Source of the DNA: a virus
DNA: 41,647 nt
IMG/VR virus record: IMGVR_UViG_3300036791_000888
Span: 1-41,647 of that record
Direction: 5' to 3' (one strand)
The notes under the pieces were generated by a model. It was given only the letters and a program-made list of their open reading frames with translations, was not told the DNA's origin and did no database searches. Both the position numbers and the translations under genes were made by a program. Positions 30,856-37,495 of the stretch are shown here, in pieces. Position 1 is the first letter of the stretch. Every line of letters begins with the position of its first letter.

Positions 30856-31508
30856 GCGGCGGGCACCAGCCCTTCCATCGCTTCGACGTCGGCCTCGACC
30901 TCGCGCAGAAATTGCCGCGCGAGCAATTCGTAGCTGTCGATCTCGGCTTGGTCACGGGTATGCCGCACGTGGAACAACTGCAGGTGTGGCGGGAAGCGGT
31001 CATCGAAGCTGACAAACTCGACCCACTGCGCGCCGGTGATCCAGAGCTGATGCACGACTTGGTAGAGATACTCGGACGGCAGCGTCCATTCCGGCTCGCT
31101 GGTGCGGGCCCGCCAGTAACTGAAGTGCGTGGCACTCTTCGGACACTTGATCTCGATGAGCCCCTCGAAGTCGCCGATGATCCCGTCCGGCGAACACCCC
31201 GCGCGGAGGTCGTCGTGCTCGACAAACCCGACGGCATGGATGGCGCGCCCGAGCACCAGTTCGGCAGCGGCGAGCGCTTCGGGTTCTTTGTCGATGCCGC
31301 GCTGCATGTCGTCGTTGCTGTAGACCCGCTCGGCGCTCTGGTGCGTCAGCTGCTCGACCGCGAGCTGCACGCGGAGGTCGCGGCGACGGGCCGGTTCGCC
31401 TTTGCTCTTGAGCAGCGCCATCATGTCAGCGGCGCGCGAGGCGGTGAGCTTCCCGAGCCGCAGACGCGCCCACTCGTCGCTGCGCTGCGGGACGTCGTGA
31501 ATGATCAC
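30852..31508 (-). CDS. YqaJ-type viral exonuclease
   Basis: 218 residues from GTG 31508, in a GTGA overlap with the Erf stop; the longer frame to 31604 lies within erf. The opening VPQRSDEWARLRLGKLTASR is the family N-terminus. The core AGCSPDGIIGDFEGLIEIKC then PK carries the PD...E-x-K catalytic triad, preceded by GIDKEPEA. YqaJ proteins are lambda-exonuclease-like 5'-3' enzymes that make single-stranded tails for the annealing protein. Coupling to erf fits a two-component recombination system. Confidence 0.9.
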   Translation of the reverse strand: MIIHDVPQRSDEWARLRLGKLTASRAADMMALLKSKGEPARRRDLRVQLAVEQLTHQSAERVYSNDDMQRGIDKEPEALAAAELVLGRAIHAVGFVEHDDLRAGCSPDGIIGDFEGLIEIKCPKSATHFSYWRARTSEPEWTLPSEYLYQVVHQLWITGAQWVEFVSFDDRFPPHLQLFHVRHTRDQAEIDSYELLARQFLREVEADVEAMEGLVPAA

Positions 31509-32242
31509 CGGGCCACCTGGGCGGCGCGCGTTTTCATCGCTTCCCACGCCTTGCGGTTGGTCTTCACGAGGTGCGTCTTGTAGGCTCCCTTGCTCTCGTT
31601 CCACACCTTGTCGAGCGCGGGTCGGCCCAGATCCGCCGACGCGCCCAGGTCCGTCAGCCAGTCCTCGAAGCCCGCTGGCGCGGGCACGTCCTCGACGGGC
31701 GCGCCGGTGTGGCGGCCGTTGTCGTCTTCGCCGCGCGTGGCGATGTTCAGCAGATCCTTCGTCGTGTAGCGGCGGCCATAGCTCACCGCTGATCCGAGCG
31801 CCTGGATAGCGTTCTTACTGCCGCTTGTGTCCGCGTTCGCGATAAATTCACTGGTGATGGCGTGCCCGTCGCGGTGCGTCAGCAGCGCGGTGACCTTCAC
31901 GCGTCCCGAGTCGGGAAATTCTGATCGATGCGAGAGCGCGAACCCGAAGCGGTGCAGCACCGGTCGCACGGCCTCGATGATGTCTTCGAGCGTCGCGTAG
32001 GGCCCCGTGACGCTGCGCCCGCGTTCGGTCACCGTCGGCAGCGCGGCTTGCATCTGCGCGAATGCGCCGTTGAAACTCGCTTCGGCATCGTGCGCCGCGA
32101 TGCGCTCCTGTAGCGCGATGAGTTTTTCGAGTTTGTCCACCGGCACGTTCGGGTCAGCGGCGAGCCGCTCGAACATCGTCACCGCAGGCGGCGAGGTGGG
32201 CACGAGCACGGGCGGGTTCGTGGTGTCGAGCAGATCCGCCAT
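31505..32242 (-). CDS. erf: Erf-type single-strand annealing protein
   Basis: 245 residues from ATG 32242 in a TGATG overlap; the frame to 32338 would enter the previous gene. ERF-family blocks are present: ASFNGAFAQMQAALPTVTER, YATLEDIIEAVRPVLHRFGF, then SGSKNAIQALGSAVSYGRRY and TTKDLLNIATRGEDDNG. In P22, Erf forms rings that anneal complementary strands and circularises the incoming genome by recombination. The C-terminal ~65 residues are less typical (WLTDLGASADLG). Works with the downstream YqaJ-type nuclease. Confidence 0.9.
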   Translation of the reverse strand: MADLLDTTNPPVLVPTSPPAVTMFERLAADPNVPVDKLEKLIALQERIAAHDAEASFNGAFAQMQAALPTVTERGRSVTGPYATLEDIIEAVRPVLHRFGFALSHRSEFPDSGRVKVTALLTHRDGHAITSEFIANADTSGSKNAIQALGSAVSYGRRYTTKDLLNIATRGEDDNGRHTGAPVEDVPAPAGFEDWLTDLGASADLGRPALDKVWNESKGAYKTHLVKTNRKAWEAMKTRAAQVAR

Positions 32243-32448
32243 CAGGCCTCCCGCCGTTTCGCGCAATACCAGCAGCGTGTGTTCCCGTCGTTCCCCTTCA
32301 TCGAGTAGTCGTGGGGCCCGCCGAAGCGCGCGGGACATTGCTCGGCGAGCGGCACGCCGCGCGCGGGTTCCCCTGGGCGTTCGCGCTGTTGCTCCTGCCA
32401 GTCGGCTTCCATCTGGGCTTGTCGCTGCAGACGTTCGCGTCGGCTCAT
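32242..32448 (-). CDS. Small charged protein upstream of erf
   Basis: 68 residues. N-terminal half is a highly charged helix (SRRERLQRQAQMEADWQEQQ); the C-terminal half has CPARFGGPHDYSMKGNDGNT and RCWYCAKRREA, a likely small zinc site. It overlaps erf by one base and follows the excisionase-like gene by 24 bases. Function unknown. Confidence 0.6.
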   Translation of the reverse strand: MSRRERLQRQAQMEADWQEQQRERPGEPARGVPLAEQCPARFGGPHDYSMKGNDGNTRCWYCAKRREA

Positions 32449-32472
32449 GACAGACCTACGGGTGTGCTGCGG

Positions 32473-32787
32473 TTAACTGCGTTCGCGTCGTCGGCCGAAC
32501 GTCGGGGTGTAGACGGCGTCGCCGTCGAGCCACCGCGCGACGAGCGTGCCGGAATAGATGCGGGCCCCGCCGACGGCGACTTTCACTTTGAACGTGTCGT
32601 AACGGCCACGCGCCGCGTGGTAGTAAAACGTGGACGGGGCGATCTGCAGAATCGCGCGTAGCTCCTGGCTGTTGAGCGGGGCTCCACTGCGCGCGAGTGC
32701 AATCGCCGCTTCGCGCGCAGGCAGAGAGGTCACGTCCGGCGGCAACGGGTCCACCGCACCCTCGGGGCTCAGCTCGTGGGCCCTCAT
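32473..32787 (-). CDS. Excisionase/Cox-like winged-helix protein
   Basis: 104 residues from ATG 32787, ATGA-coupled to the Cro-like gene; the longer frame to 33153 is shadow. After a helical lead (NSQELRAILQIAPSTFYYHA) comes ARGRYDTFKVKVAVGGARIY and SGTLVARWLDGD. That is the helix-turn-helix plus wing plus aliphatic helix pattern of excisionase-type DNA benders. It could direct excision with the integrase or regulate early genes; lambda Xis and P2 Cox do such jobs. Confidence 0.6.
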   Translation of the reverse strand: MRAHELSPEGAVDPLPPDVTSLPAREAAIALARSGAPLNSQELRAILQIAPSTFYYHAARGRYDTFKVKVAVGGARIYSGTLVARWLDGDAVYTPTFGRRRERS

Positions 32788-33035
32788 CGCCACATGTCCG
32801 CGTTCAGCGGGACGACGGGGTCGGCTTCGATGGGAAACAGTTCGGCGACGGTGCGGCGTAAGACGTGGGCCAGCCGTCGCTGCTCGTCCGCGAAGGCCGC
32901 GCGGCGACCATAGATCACGTGCGAGAGGGCTTGGGGTCGGATGAGCGCCTCGCGCGCGACGTCCTGTTGGGTGCGCCCGGTCGCTAGAATCGCCACCTTG
33001 AGCGCCATGTTCCTGGGCTTTGTCATATTGCGCAT
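32784..33035 (-). CDS. Cro-like helix-turn-helix regulator
   Basis: 83 residues from ATG 33035 (GGAGG four bases upstream); ATG 33026 is an alternative. The XRE-type helix-turn-helix is clear: VAILATGRTQQDVAREALIR, PQALSHVIYGRRAAFADEQR, then LAHVLRRTVAELFP. It is the first gene of the leftward early operon and diverges from the CI-like gene at 33177, the arrangement of a lysis-lysogeny switch. Expected to bind operators in 33036-33176 and repress the opposing gene. Confidence 0.8.
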   Translation of the reverse strand: MRNMTKPRNMALKVAILATGRTQQDVAREALIRPQALSHVIYGRRAAFADEQRRLAHVLRRTVAELFPIEADPVVPLNADMWR

Positions 33036-33119
33036 CGGCCTCCAGGGAAGCAGCGAGGGACGGACGATAGCCGAATCGCGTAGCGCTGCGCAAGTCAGCA
33101 GTTCTCATAGCCGGGTAAG

Positions 33120-33149
33120 TTGGATGGGCTAGTAGACGGTTAGGATAAA
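33120..33149 (+). promoter_or_regulatory. Switch-region promoter with GGTTAGG motif
   Basis: Between the divergent regulators, TTGGAT (33120-33125), 18 bases, GATAAA (33144-33149) forms a moderate plus-strand promoter for the CI-like gene. The spacer ends in GACGGTTAGGATA, with GGTTAGG at 33138-33144, matching the other phage promoters. The 27 bases before the ATG lack a ribosome-binding site, so the message may be leaderless or weakly translated. Confidence 0.5.
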
Positions 33150-33176
33150 TCAAGAGAATTTAGTAGACTCCGCGCG

Positions 33177-33824
33177 ATGCAGGACCTGGATTATCACGGC
33201 CTCGTGCAACTGCGCGGCGCAGAGGAAAACGGGCAGCTCGCGCGGCGGGCCCTCGGTGTGGCCGCGTCGCCGAAGCAAGTCAAATCGCTCGCCAATTATT
33301 TCAGCCGGATCATCAACGGCCGCGTGCCGAAAGTCAGCGCGGAGATGTTGCAGCTGCTCGCGACCGGGCTCGGGTATACGTCTCTGACACAGTTTTATAG
33401 CGACTGGGAATGGGTCTCGACCGGCGAAGCGCTACCGTATCGCGGGTATGCGGCCAACTTGTTAGCCACCGCCTTCACACAAAACGCTCCGAGAGGCGAA
33501 AAAGATAATCCAAGCGATACAAACGGTGGTATAAGCGGCCGAGCGCGCGAACGCGCACGGCCAGACTCGGCTATTCGAGCCGACTCGAATCCATCCGATT
33601 CGGCGAAGGAGGTTCATGCCCCGACCTCGGTCAGCGGCGGCCAATTCGCGCGCGACCTCCGCGCGGTCGCCTCGGCGTGCGCCAAACTCGCGCACGTCGC
33701 TCAGCTCATTGGAACGTTCCCACTTGACGCTCCTGCATCGCATTCTCGACATCAACGCTCACTGGGCGGCCACCATCCGCGCCAACCTGCTCACCATTCT
33801 CGGCCGCGCGCGAAACGGCGATAA
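33177..33824 (+). CDS. CI-like repressor (putative), possibly frameshifted near its end
   Basis: 215 residues as read. The N-terminal ~80 carry an XRE-like DNA-binding domain: LARRALGVAASPKQVKSLAN, YFSRIINGRVPKVSAEMLQL, then LATGLGYTSLTQFYSDWEW. A disordered linker follows, rich in Arg/Ser/Asp. From about 33715 the frame loses its GC-rich third positions and reads SHSRHQRSLGGHHPRQPAHH, while the +1 frame (gene 33616-33885) turns into convincing helices. Either two genes overlap or one indel splits a longer repressor. No LexA-type protease domain is visible. Confidence 0.65.
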   Translation: MQDLDYHGLVQLRGAEENGQLARRALGVAASPKQVKSLANYFSRIINGRVPKVSAEMLQLLATGLGYTSLTQFYSDWEWVSTGEALPYRGYAANLLATAFTQNAPRGEKDNPSDTNGGISGRARERARPDSAIRADSNPSDSAKEVHAPTSVSGGQFARDLRAVASACAKLAHVAQLIGTFPLDAPASHSRHQRSLGGHHPRQPAHHSRPRAKRR

Positions 33825-33885
33825 ACCGCCCACGCCGCGCCGTCGGACACTGCCCGCTGCGGCTGGGCGTATCACAAAGGAGTAA
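33616..33885 (+). CDS. Overlapping +1-frame gene, or C-terminus of the repressor
   Basis: 89 residues from ATG 33616, preceded by AAGGAGG three bases upstream. The first ~35 residues are low complexity (Arg/Ser/Ala), but from ~33700 the frame gives ERSHLTLLHRILDINAHWAA and TIRANLLTILGRARNGDK, with GC-rich third positions. The stop is followed directly by the next gene (ATG 33888), whose AAGGAG overlaps this end. It is therefore either a real gene or the proper tail of the repressor after a frameshift. Confidence 0.55.
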   Translation: MPRPRSAAANSRATSARSPRRAPNSRTSLSSLERSHLTLLHRILDINAHWAATIRANLLTILGRARNGDKPPTPRRRTLPAAAGRITKE

Positions 33886-33887
33886 CG

Positions 33888-34325
33888 ATGGCCCGTTCCG
33901 ACCTGACTGACCCGGCTGACTTCGTGTCCATTCTCGGGCAGACGTTTGTGAAGCGCGAGCATACGCCCCTCTTGAAAATCGGCGCGCTCACCTGGGACCG
34001 GTGGGCGCTTGGCCGTCTCGGCTGTCCGCATCCGGTCGCGGCGCTGCGGCTCAATCGTGTCGTGCAAGAGTTAGGCATTCGCACGATCCCTGGGCTCGCG
34101 CGGGCGATTCACGAGGTCGGCAATTTCAAGGGCTGCGGCACGACCGTCTACTATACGGTGCTGGCAATTTTGCGCGAGCACGGCATCGACGCCGAAGCCG
34201 CACACGGCGAGCCCGTCACCTTTTCGACCTTGAAGACGCGCGCCACCAAGGCCGCGCGCAAGCGCCCGGCGAAGCGGCCGCGTCAGGCGGGTCCACCTTC
34301 TGAGGCTGCCGGAGCCACTCCATGA
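33888..34325 (+). CDS. Basic protein, possible nucleic-acid binder
   Basis: 145 residues with AAGGAG before the ATG. The N-terminal ~95 residues are mixed helix (SILGQTFVKREHTPLLKIGA, LTWDRWALGRLGCPHPVAAL, GIRTIPGLARAIHEVGNF); the tail is very basic (RATKAARKRPAKRPRQAG), suggesting DNA or RNA binding. ATGA-coupled to the next gene. Family not recognised. Confidence 0.65.
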   Translation: MARSDLTDPADFVSILGQTFVKREHTPLLKIGALTWDRWALGRLGCPHPVAALRLNRVVQELGIRTIPGLARAIHEVGNFKGCGTTVYYTVLAILREHGIDAEAAHGEPVTFSTLKTRATKAARKRPAKRPRQAGPPSEAAGATP

Positions 34326-34972
34326 AGAAGTCCGACTACCGCGACGCCGTCTACCGTCTCGGGCTGCCCACACGCGTGAAACAGATTGAAGAAGAATTAG
34401 CCGAGTATCACCGCGACGTCCCGGAAATTTTTCTCAGCGAGACCGCGCCGCAATTGCTGCGACCCGAGCTGCGCAACGGCCACGCATTGGGTGGCGTGCG
34501 TGAGAAGACGAAGGGCGACGGGCACCAAGGTGGCTACAGTGTCAGCGTGATCGCGCAGCGCGAGAAGAGCGCGGCATTGCTCGCCTTCATCGCGAAGAAG
34601 CCTCGGACCCGCGAGGAGATTCGATCCGAATACGACATGCGCGGCGTCGTGCAGTTGATGATGAACGGGTATCTGGTGCGACGCGGCGAGCGTTACGTGC
34701 GCACGAAGAAACCCTTCGAGGTGCGGAAGTGGCTCACCCGAGGCACGGGCCGACTGAAAGAGAAGACGCCACTGAAAGAGAAGACGCCGGTGTTTGGGAG
34801 CGCTGCGAAACACGCCCAGCGGCAGCGCAGCGCCGACTATCTCGCCCAATACGATCTGACCGAGCCGCGCCACATTCCTTCCAAAAGCCTGGGGAGCTAC
34901 GTGCGTCGGGGCTATCTGAAGGTGAAGGGCGAGGGCTACGTGCGGGGCAAAGACTTTCACGTGGATGGCTGA
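34322..34972 (+). CDS. Basic DNA-binding-like protein with short tandem duplication
   Basis: 216 residues. Region ~85-140 resembles a winged helix (SALLAFIAKKPRTREEIRSE-like helices, then VVQLMMNGYLVRRGERYVRT as the wing), and a similar unit recurs at the end (SKSLGSYVRRGYLKVKGEGY). KEKTPLKEKTP is a fresh DNA duplication (GAAAGAGAAGACGCC occurs twice around 34757-34790). Two related wing-like units suggest an internal duplication of a small DNA-binding fold. Function unknown. Confidence 0.65.
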   Translation: MKKSDYRDAVYRLGLPTRVKQIEEELAEYHRDVPEIFLSETAPQLLRPELRNGHALGGVREKTKGDGHQGGYSVSVIAQREKSAALLAFIAKKPRTREEIRSEYDMRGVVQLMMNGYLVRRGERYVRTKKPFEVRKWLTRGTGRLKEKTPLKEKTPVFGSAAKHAQRQRSADYLAQYDLTEPRHIPSKSLGSYVRRGYLKVKGEGYVRGKDFHVDG

Positions 34973-35193
34973 TGACCCCTGAGCACTGGAGCTGGGTTGC
35001 TATTGCGATCAACCTGACGTGCGCCTGCTACAACGTGTATTGGGCGCGGCGCGGGTTCCGGCTGCACCGCGAGGCGCGCGAGGTGATACGCCGGGCCGAG
35101 GCGGCACTGACGGACGCGGAGCACAACACGCAGCGGCTGCGCAGGCGGGTGTGGGGCGAGGACGACGACAACGACGACGAGGTGCTGAATTGA
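34972..35193 (+). CDS. Small membrane-anchored coiled-coil protein
   Basis: 73 residues from ATG 34972 in a TGATG overlap. An N-terminal membrane helix (HWSWVAIAINLTCACYNVYW) is followed by a charged helix (REAREVIRRAEAALTDAEHN) and an acidic end (GEDDDNDDEVLN). This layout resembles inner-membrane spanins, but it lies far from the lysis-like genes and in the lysogeny operon, so an accessory membrane protein is equally likely. Confidence 0.6.
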   Translation: MTPEHWSWVAIAINLTCACYNVYWARRGFRLHREAREVIRRAEAALTDAEHNTQRLRRRVWGEDDDNDDEVLN

Positions 35194-35510
35194 TCCGCAA
35201 CCCGGACCACCCAGCCGCTGTGGAGATTCTCAAAATATTGGCGCGCAGCGAGCGCTTGCCTGATCGCGTGGGCGGCGGCGCGACCGACCAGGAGCGCGCA
35301 GCGGAGGGGACGAGGGTCGCAGAAATTGCCGCGACGACACCCGACCAGATTCGCGCGGTGTGTGCCGTGTGTTACCGCGACGTGCCGCTGCGAATCGCCG
35401 CGCTATGTGAGTGCGGCGCGTTTGTCTGCGCCGAGTGTGCGGCGAAAGAAGAAGACGGCGTGTGTGACCACGTCCCGCTGATTGACCCGAGTGACGTCGA
35501 TGCCGATTGA
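35190..35510 (+). CDS. Zinc-finger-like protein with TTG start
   Basis: 106 residues from TTG 35190, overlapping the previous stop (TTGA). The C-terminal half has clustered cysteines: RAVCAVCYRDVPLRIA, ALCECGAFVCAECAAKEEDG, VCDHVPL, resembling a B-box or RING-like double zinc site. N-terminal ~50 residues are helical. The alternative start at 35019 would overlap the previous gene completely. Function unknown. Confidence 0.6.
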   Translation: MIRNPDHPAAVEILKILARSERLPDRVGGGATDQERAAEGTRVAEIAATTPDQIRAVCAVCYRDVPLRIAALCECGAFVCAECAAKEEDGVCDHVPLIDPSDVDAD

Positions 35511-35862
35511 CGAGACGGCGCTGGCCCCCCTGCGAGCCCTGCAAGATGCGTGTCGGCTCGCTGAGGACTACATCGTTCATGCATCTAACTGGCCGATGGG
35601 AACGCGAATCGCTAAGCGAAAAGCTGTTCTAAATGCGTTGCGATCAGACGCCGTGGTGGCCGCGCTGGCGGCACGCCCCCCAGACGTGGATGATGTTGAC
35701 ATCACTGTCGGCGGTGTGCCGTGGACCGATGAGCAATTGGCCGGTATGCGCGCAATCGCGCTCAGGGCCGACCTCCGCAATGCGGCAGAATTGCTCAGAA
35801 CGAACGGTTATTCAGTCGTTGAGGCGGCACGCCCCCACCCGGCAGACGTGGAGAAAAAGTGA
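35500..35862 (+). CDS. Hypothetical helical protein
   Basis: 120 residues from ATG 35500, overlapping the previous gene by 11 bases. Predicted helical throughout (LAPLRALQDACRLAEDYIVH, WTDEQLAGMRAIALRADLRN). Codon use looks somewhat less GC-biased than its neighbours, for example in 35620-35660, hinting at a more recent origin. No family recognised. Confidence 0.6.
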   Translation: MPIDETALAPLRALQDACRLAEDYIVHASNWPMGTRIAKRKAVLNALRSDAVVAALAARPPDVDDVDITVGGVPWTDEQLAGMRAIALRADLRNAAELLRTNGYSVVEAARPHPADVEKK

Positions 35863-36128
35863 GGCTGCAAGTTAGAGACATCAAGGACGGTGAGCCCATC
35901 GTGCTCGTGTGTGCGCTCGCGACCATGGCCCCGATATTTACCGACAACGTGCGCGGGCGCTGCTACAAGTGCGCGCGAGAAGTGCAGCACCGGCCGCACG
36001 TCCCGCCCAGCGCGCAGTGCATCTGCGTGGACTGTTACGTGGCTGCGCGAAAGCCTGACGACGTCGAGCTGGTGACGCCGACGACGGTGCTGGAAATTCT
36101 CGCGACCCGATCTGACGACGAAAGCTGA
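35859..36128 (+). CDS. Zinc-ribbon-like small protein
   Basis: 89 residues from GTG 35859 (GTGA overlap). GRCYKCAREVQHRP and AQCICVDCYVAARKP provide the CxxC pairs of a zinc ribbon, followed by an acidic helix (TPTTVLEILATRSDDES). Part of the run of small cysteine proteins in this operon. Function unknown. Confidence 0.6.
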   Translation: MRLQVRDIKDGEPIVLVCALATMAPIFTDNVRGRCYKCAREVQHRPHVPPSAQCICVDCYVAARKPDDVELVTPTTVLEILATRSDDES

Positions 36129-36131
36129 CGC

Positions 36132-36485
36132 GTGCGACCCGAGCACTTCATCCTCAACGACAAGGGCGAGCCGGAAGTCTGTGAGGATTTACTGACGTGG
36201 GCACGATGGATGGAGGACCGCTCGCGCCGCCGCATCGCGCAGGACAAAGATGAAGGCCCCGACGGTCTGGAGATTTGGGTGTCTACCGTCTTTCTCGGCC
36301 TCGACCACAATTGGGGCGAGACGGGCGCGCCGGTGCTCTTTGAGACGATGGTCTTTGGCGGCGTGCTCGACGGCGAACAAGAACGCTACACCACGCGCGA
36401 CGACGCGTTCAGGGGCCACCAGGAGATGTGCCGCCGGGTCAGCGCTACGCTTGTGCCCCGAGACCCCAAGGTTGACATAACCTAA
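36132..36485 (+). CDS. Widespread conserved phage/bacterial protein, unknown function
   Basis: 117 residues from GTG 36132. The pattern PEVCEDLLTWARWMEDRSRR, then WVSTVFLGLDHNWGETGAPV, LFETMVFGGVLDGEQERYTT and DDAFRGHQEMCRRV matches a very common hypothetical protein of bacteria and phages (signature VSTVFLGLDHxFxxG...LFETMVFGG). Its role is unknown to me. It is the last gene before the promoter at 36472, which overlaps its 3' end. Confidence 0.75.
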   Translation: MRPEHFILNDKGEPEVCEDLLTWARWMEDRSRRRIAQDKDEGPDGLEIWVSTVFLGLDHNWGETGAPVLFETMVFGGVLDGEQERYTTRDDAFRGHQEMCRRVSATLVPRDPKVDIT

Positions 36486-36499
36486 CCGTATGATGTATC
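36472..36499 (+). promoter_or_regulatory. Internal promoter with CCTAACC operator-like motif
   Basis: TTGACA (36472-36477), 16 bases, TGTATC (36494-36499); TATGAT (36489-36494) is another -10 candidate. The spacer holds AACCTAACC (36479-36487), the reverse complement of the GGTTAGG motif, embedded as ATAACCTAACCGTAT. It overlaps the end of the previous gene and would start transcription of the integrase operon from 36524. Confidence 0.6.
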
Positions 36500-36523
36500 C
36501 TCGTGTGAAGGAGTTAGAGAGAC

Positions 36524-36829
36524 ATGCCCTCATACGAAGACGACCTGATCAAACGGGCTCGCGAGCTACAGCGCCTCGCGACGCGTCGCCGCAAACTCAA
36601 GCGCCAGCTGAAACAGACCGACGCGGAGACCAAGACCGCGCGGAAGCACCTGAACGCCATCAAGCAGGCGAGCGAAGGCCGACGCGCCGACGCCGCCCCC
36701 AGCCGCCTGCACGCGGGTGTGACCGCTGTCGGCGTGCTCCACCCCGAGCTGCCGAAATTTCCCGCCGACTTCAACGCGGTGCCCGGCGGGCCTGCCGACA
36801 TGCCACAGAAGCTGAAGGTGGCGAAGTGA
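36524..36829 (+). CDS. Coiled-coil small protein
   Basis: 101 residues with AAGGAG ten bases before the ATG. The N-terminal 50 residues form a strongly basic coiled coil (IKRARELQRLATRRRKLKRQ, LKQTDAETKTARKHLNAIKQ). The C-terminal half is Pro/Gly-rich (HPELPKFPADFNAVPGGPAD). First gene after the internal promoter. Function unknown. Confidence 0.6.
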   Translation: MPSYEDDLIKRARELQRLATRRRKLKRQLKQTDAETKTARKHLNAIKQASEGRRADAAPSRLHAGVTAVGVLHPELPKFPADFNAVPGGPADMPQKLKVAK

Positions 36830-36999
36830 CCCCATGCCCGGTCTGCGGGGGCGTGCTGGAGACGATTCCAGACGCCCTCGTGGGCATCCTGATGCTGCCT
36901 GCCGTGTTCATCCTCGGCAAGAGCAGCACCTACACTCAACTGCAGCCGCGCCCAGTTGTGGCCTGCACCGCCTGCGAATTTATGGAGATGGTCCGATGA
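36826..36999 (+). CDS. Zinc-ribbon-like small protein, GTG start
   Basis: 57 residues from GTG 36826 in a GTGA overlap. TPCPVCGGVLETIP and VACTACEFMEMVR give CxxC pairs at each end, with a hydrophobic middle (ALVGILMLPAVFILG) that could be a membrane helix or a buried strand. Coupled by ATGA to the following gene. Function unknown. Confidence 0.6.
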   Translation: MTPCPVCGGVLETIPDALVGILMLPAVFILGKSSTYTQLQPRPVVACTACEFMEMVR

Positions 37000-37238
37000 C
37001 GGATTTTGACCACGCGCTCGGGCGGATGGGGCACAGCCTGCGTCAGGCTCACGTCGCGTTTGAGGCCGCCGACGAGGCGTTCATCGAGGCCTTCGAGGCG
37101 CTGAAGACGATCACCGTCGAGCGGGGCTCGCTGGACGAGCGAATGCGTGAACTGCAGGACACCGTCGCGCGGCTGGAGACGTTGGTCCTCACCCAGAGCG
37201 GCGAGATTCGCCAGCTGCGCCAGAGGCTGGAGCCATGA
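36996..37238 (+). CDS. Coiled-coil small protein
   Basis: 80 residues, ATGA-coupled on both sides. It is helical throughout; the C-terminal half is a heptad-type coiled coil (ERMRELQDTVARLETLVLTQ, SGEIRQLRQRLE). The 71-residue protein at 39253 has a similar layout, suggesting paralogues. Function unknown. Confidence 0.65.
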   Translation: MTDFDHALGRMGHSLRQAHVAFEAADEAFIEAFEALKTITVERGSLDERMRELQDTVARLETLVLTQSGEIRQLRQRLEP

Positions 37239-37495
37239 TCAAAAACCCCGAGAAGAAAAACCCGCACGCCGTCGCGCTCGGCCGTCTCGGCGGGCGCGTG
37301 AAGAGTCAGAAGAAGGCGGCGGCCGTGCGCGTGAACGGGGCGCTCGGTGGCGCACCCCGCACGTATCCGAAAGGCACCACCGCCCTGCAGCGCTACCACC
37401 TCCGCAACATCGCCGACCAGGGCCACGTGATCACCTCCGAACAACAGACGGCGCTCGATGCCGTCGCCCGGCTCAGGAAAAAGGAGAAGAGCTAA
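37235..37495 (+). CDS. Small basic Gly-rich protein preceding the integrase
   Basis: 86 residues. NPHAVALGRLGGRVKSQKKA followed by AAVRVNGALGGAPRT shows the repeated ALGxLGGxxxxxKxAAxRxNGxLGG pattern of a widespread small family found in bacteria and mobile elements, with unknown or DNA-related function. ATGA-coupled upstream, TAATG-coupled to the integrase. It could be a recombination directionality or architectural protein by position; this is not shown. Confidence 0.65.
   Translation: MIKNPEKKNPHAVALGRLGGRVKSQKKAAAVRVNGALGGAPRTYPKGTTALQRYHLRNIADQGHVITSEQQTALDAVARLRKKEKS

Noticed and set aside
34969-34975. CTGATGA at a TGATG gene junction, checked as a hammerhead
   Set aside because: No GAAA element and no flanking stems; explained by the stop-start overlap.
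37147-37494. N-terminal extension of the integrase frame
   Set aside because: It overlaps two genes with clean ATGA junctions, and the ATG at 37495 has a strong AAGGAG site.
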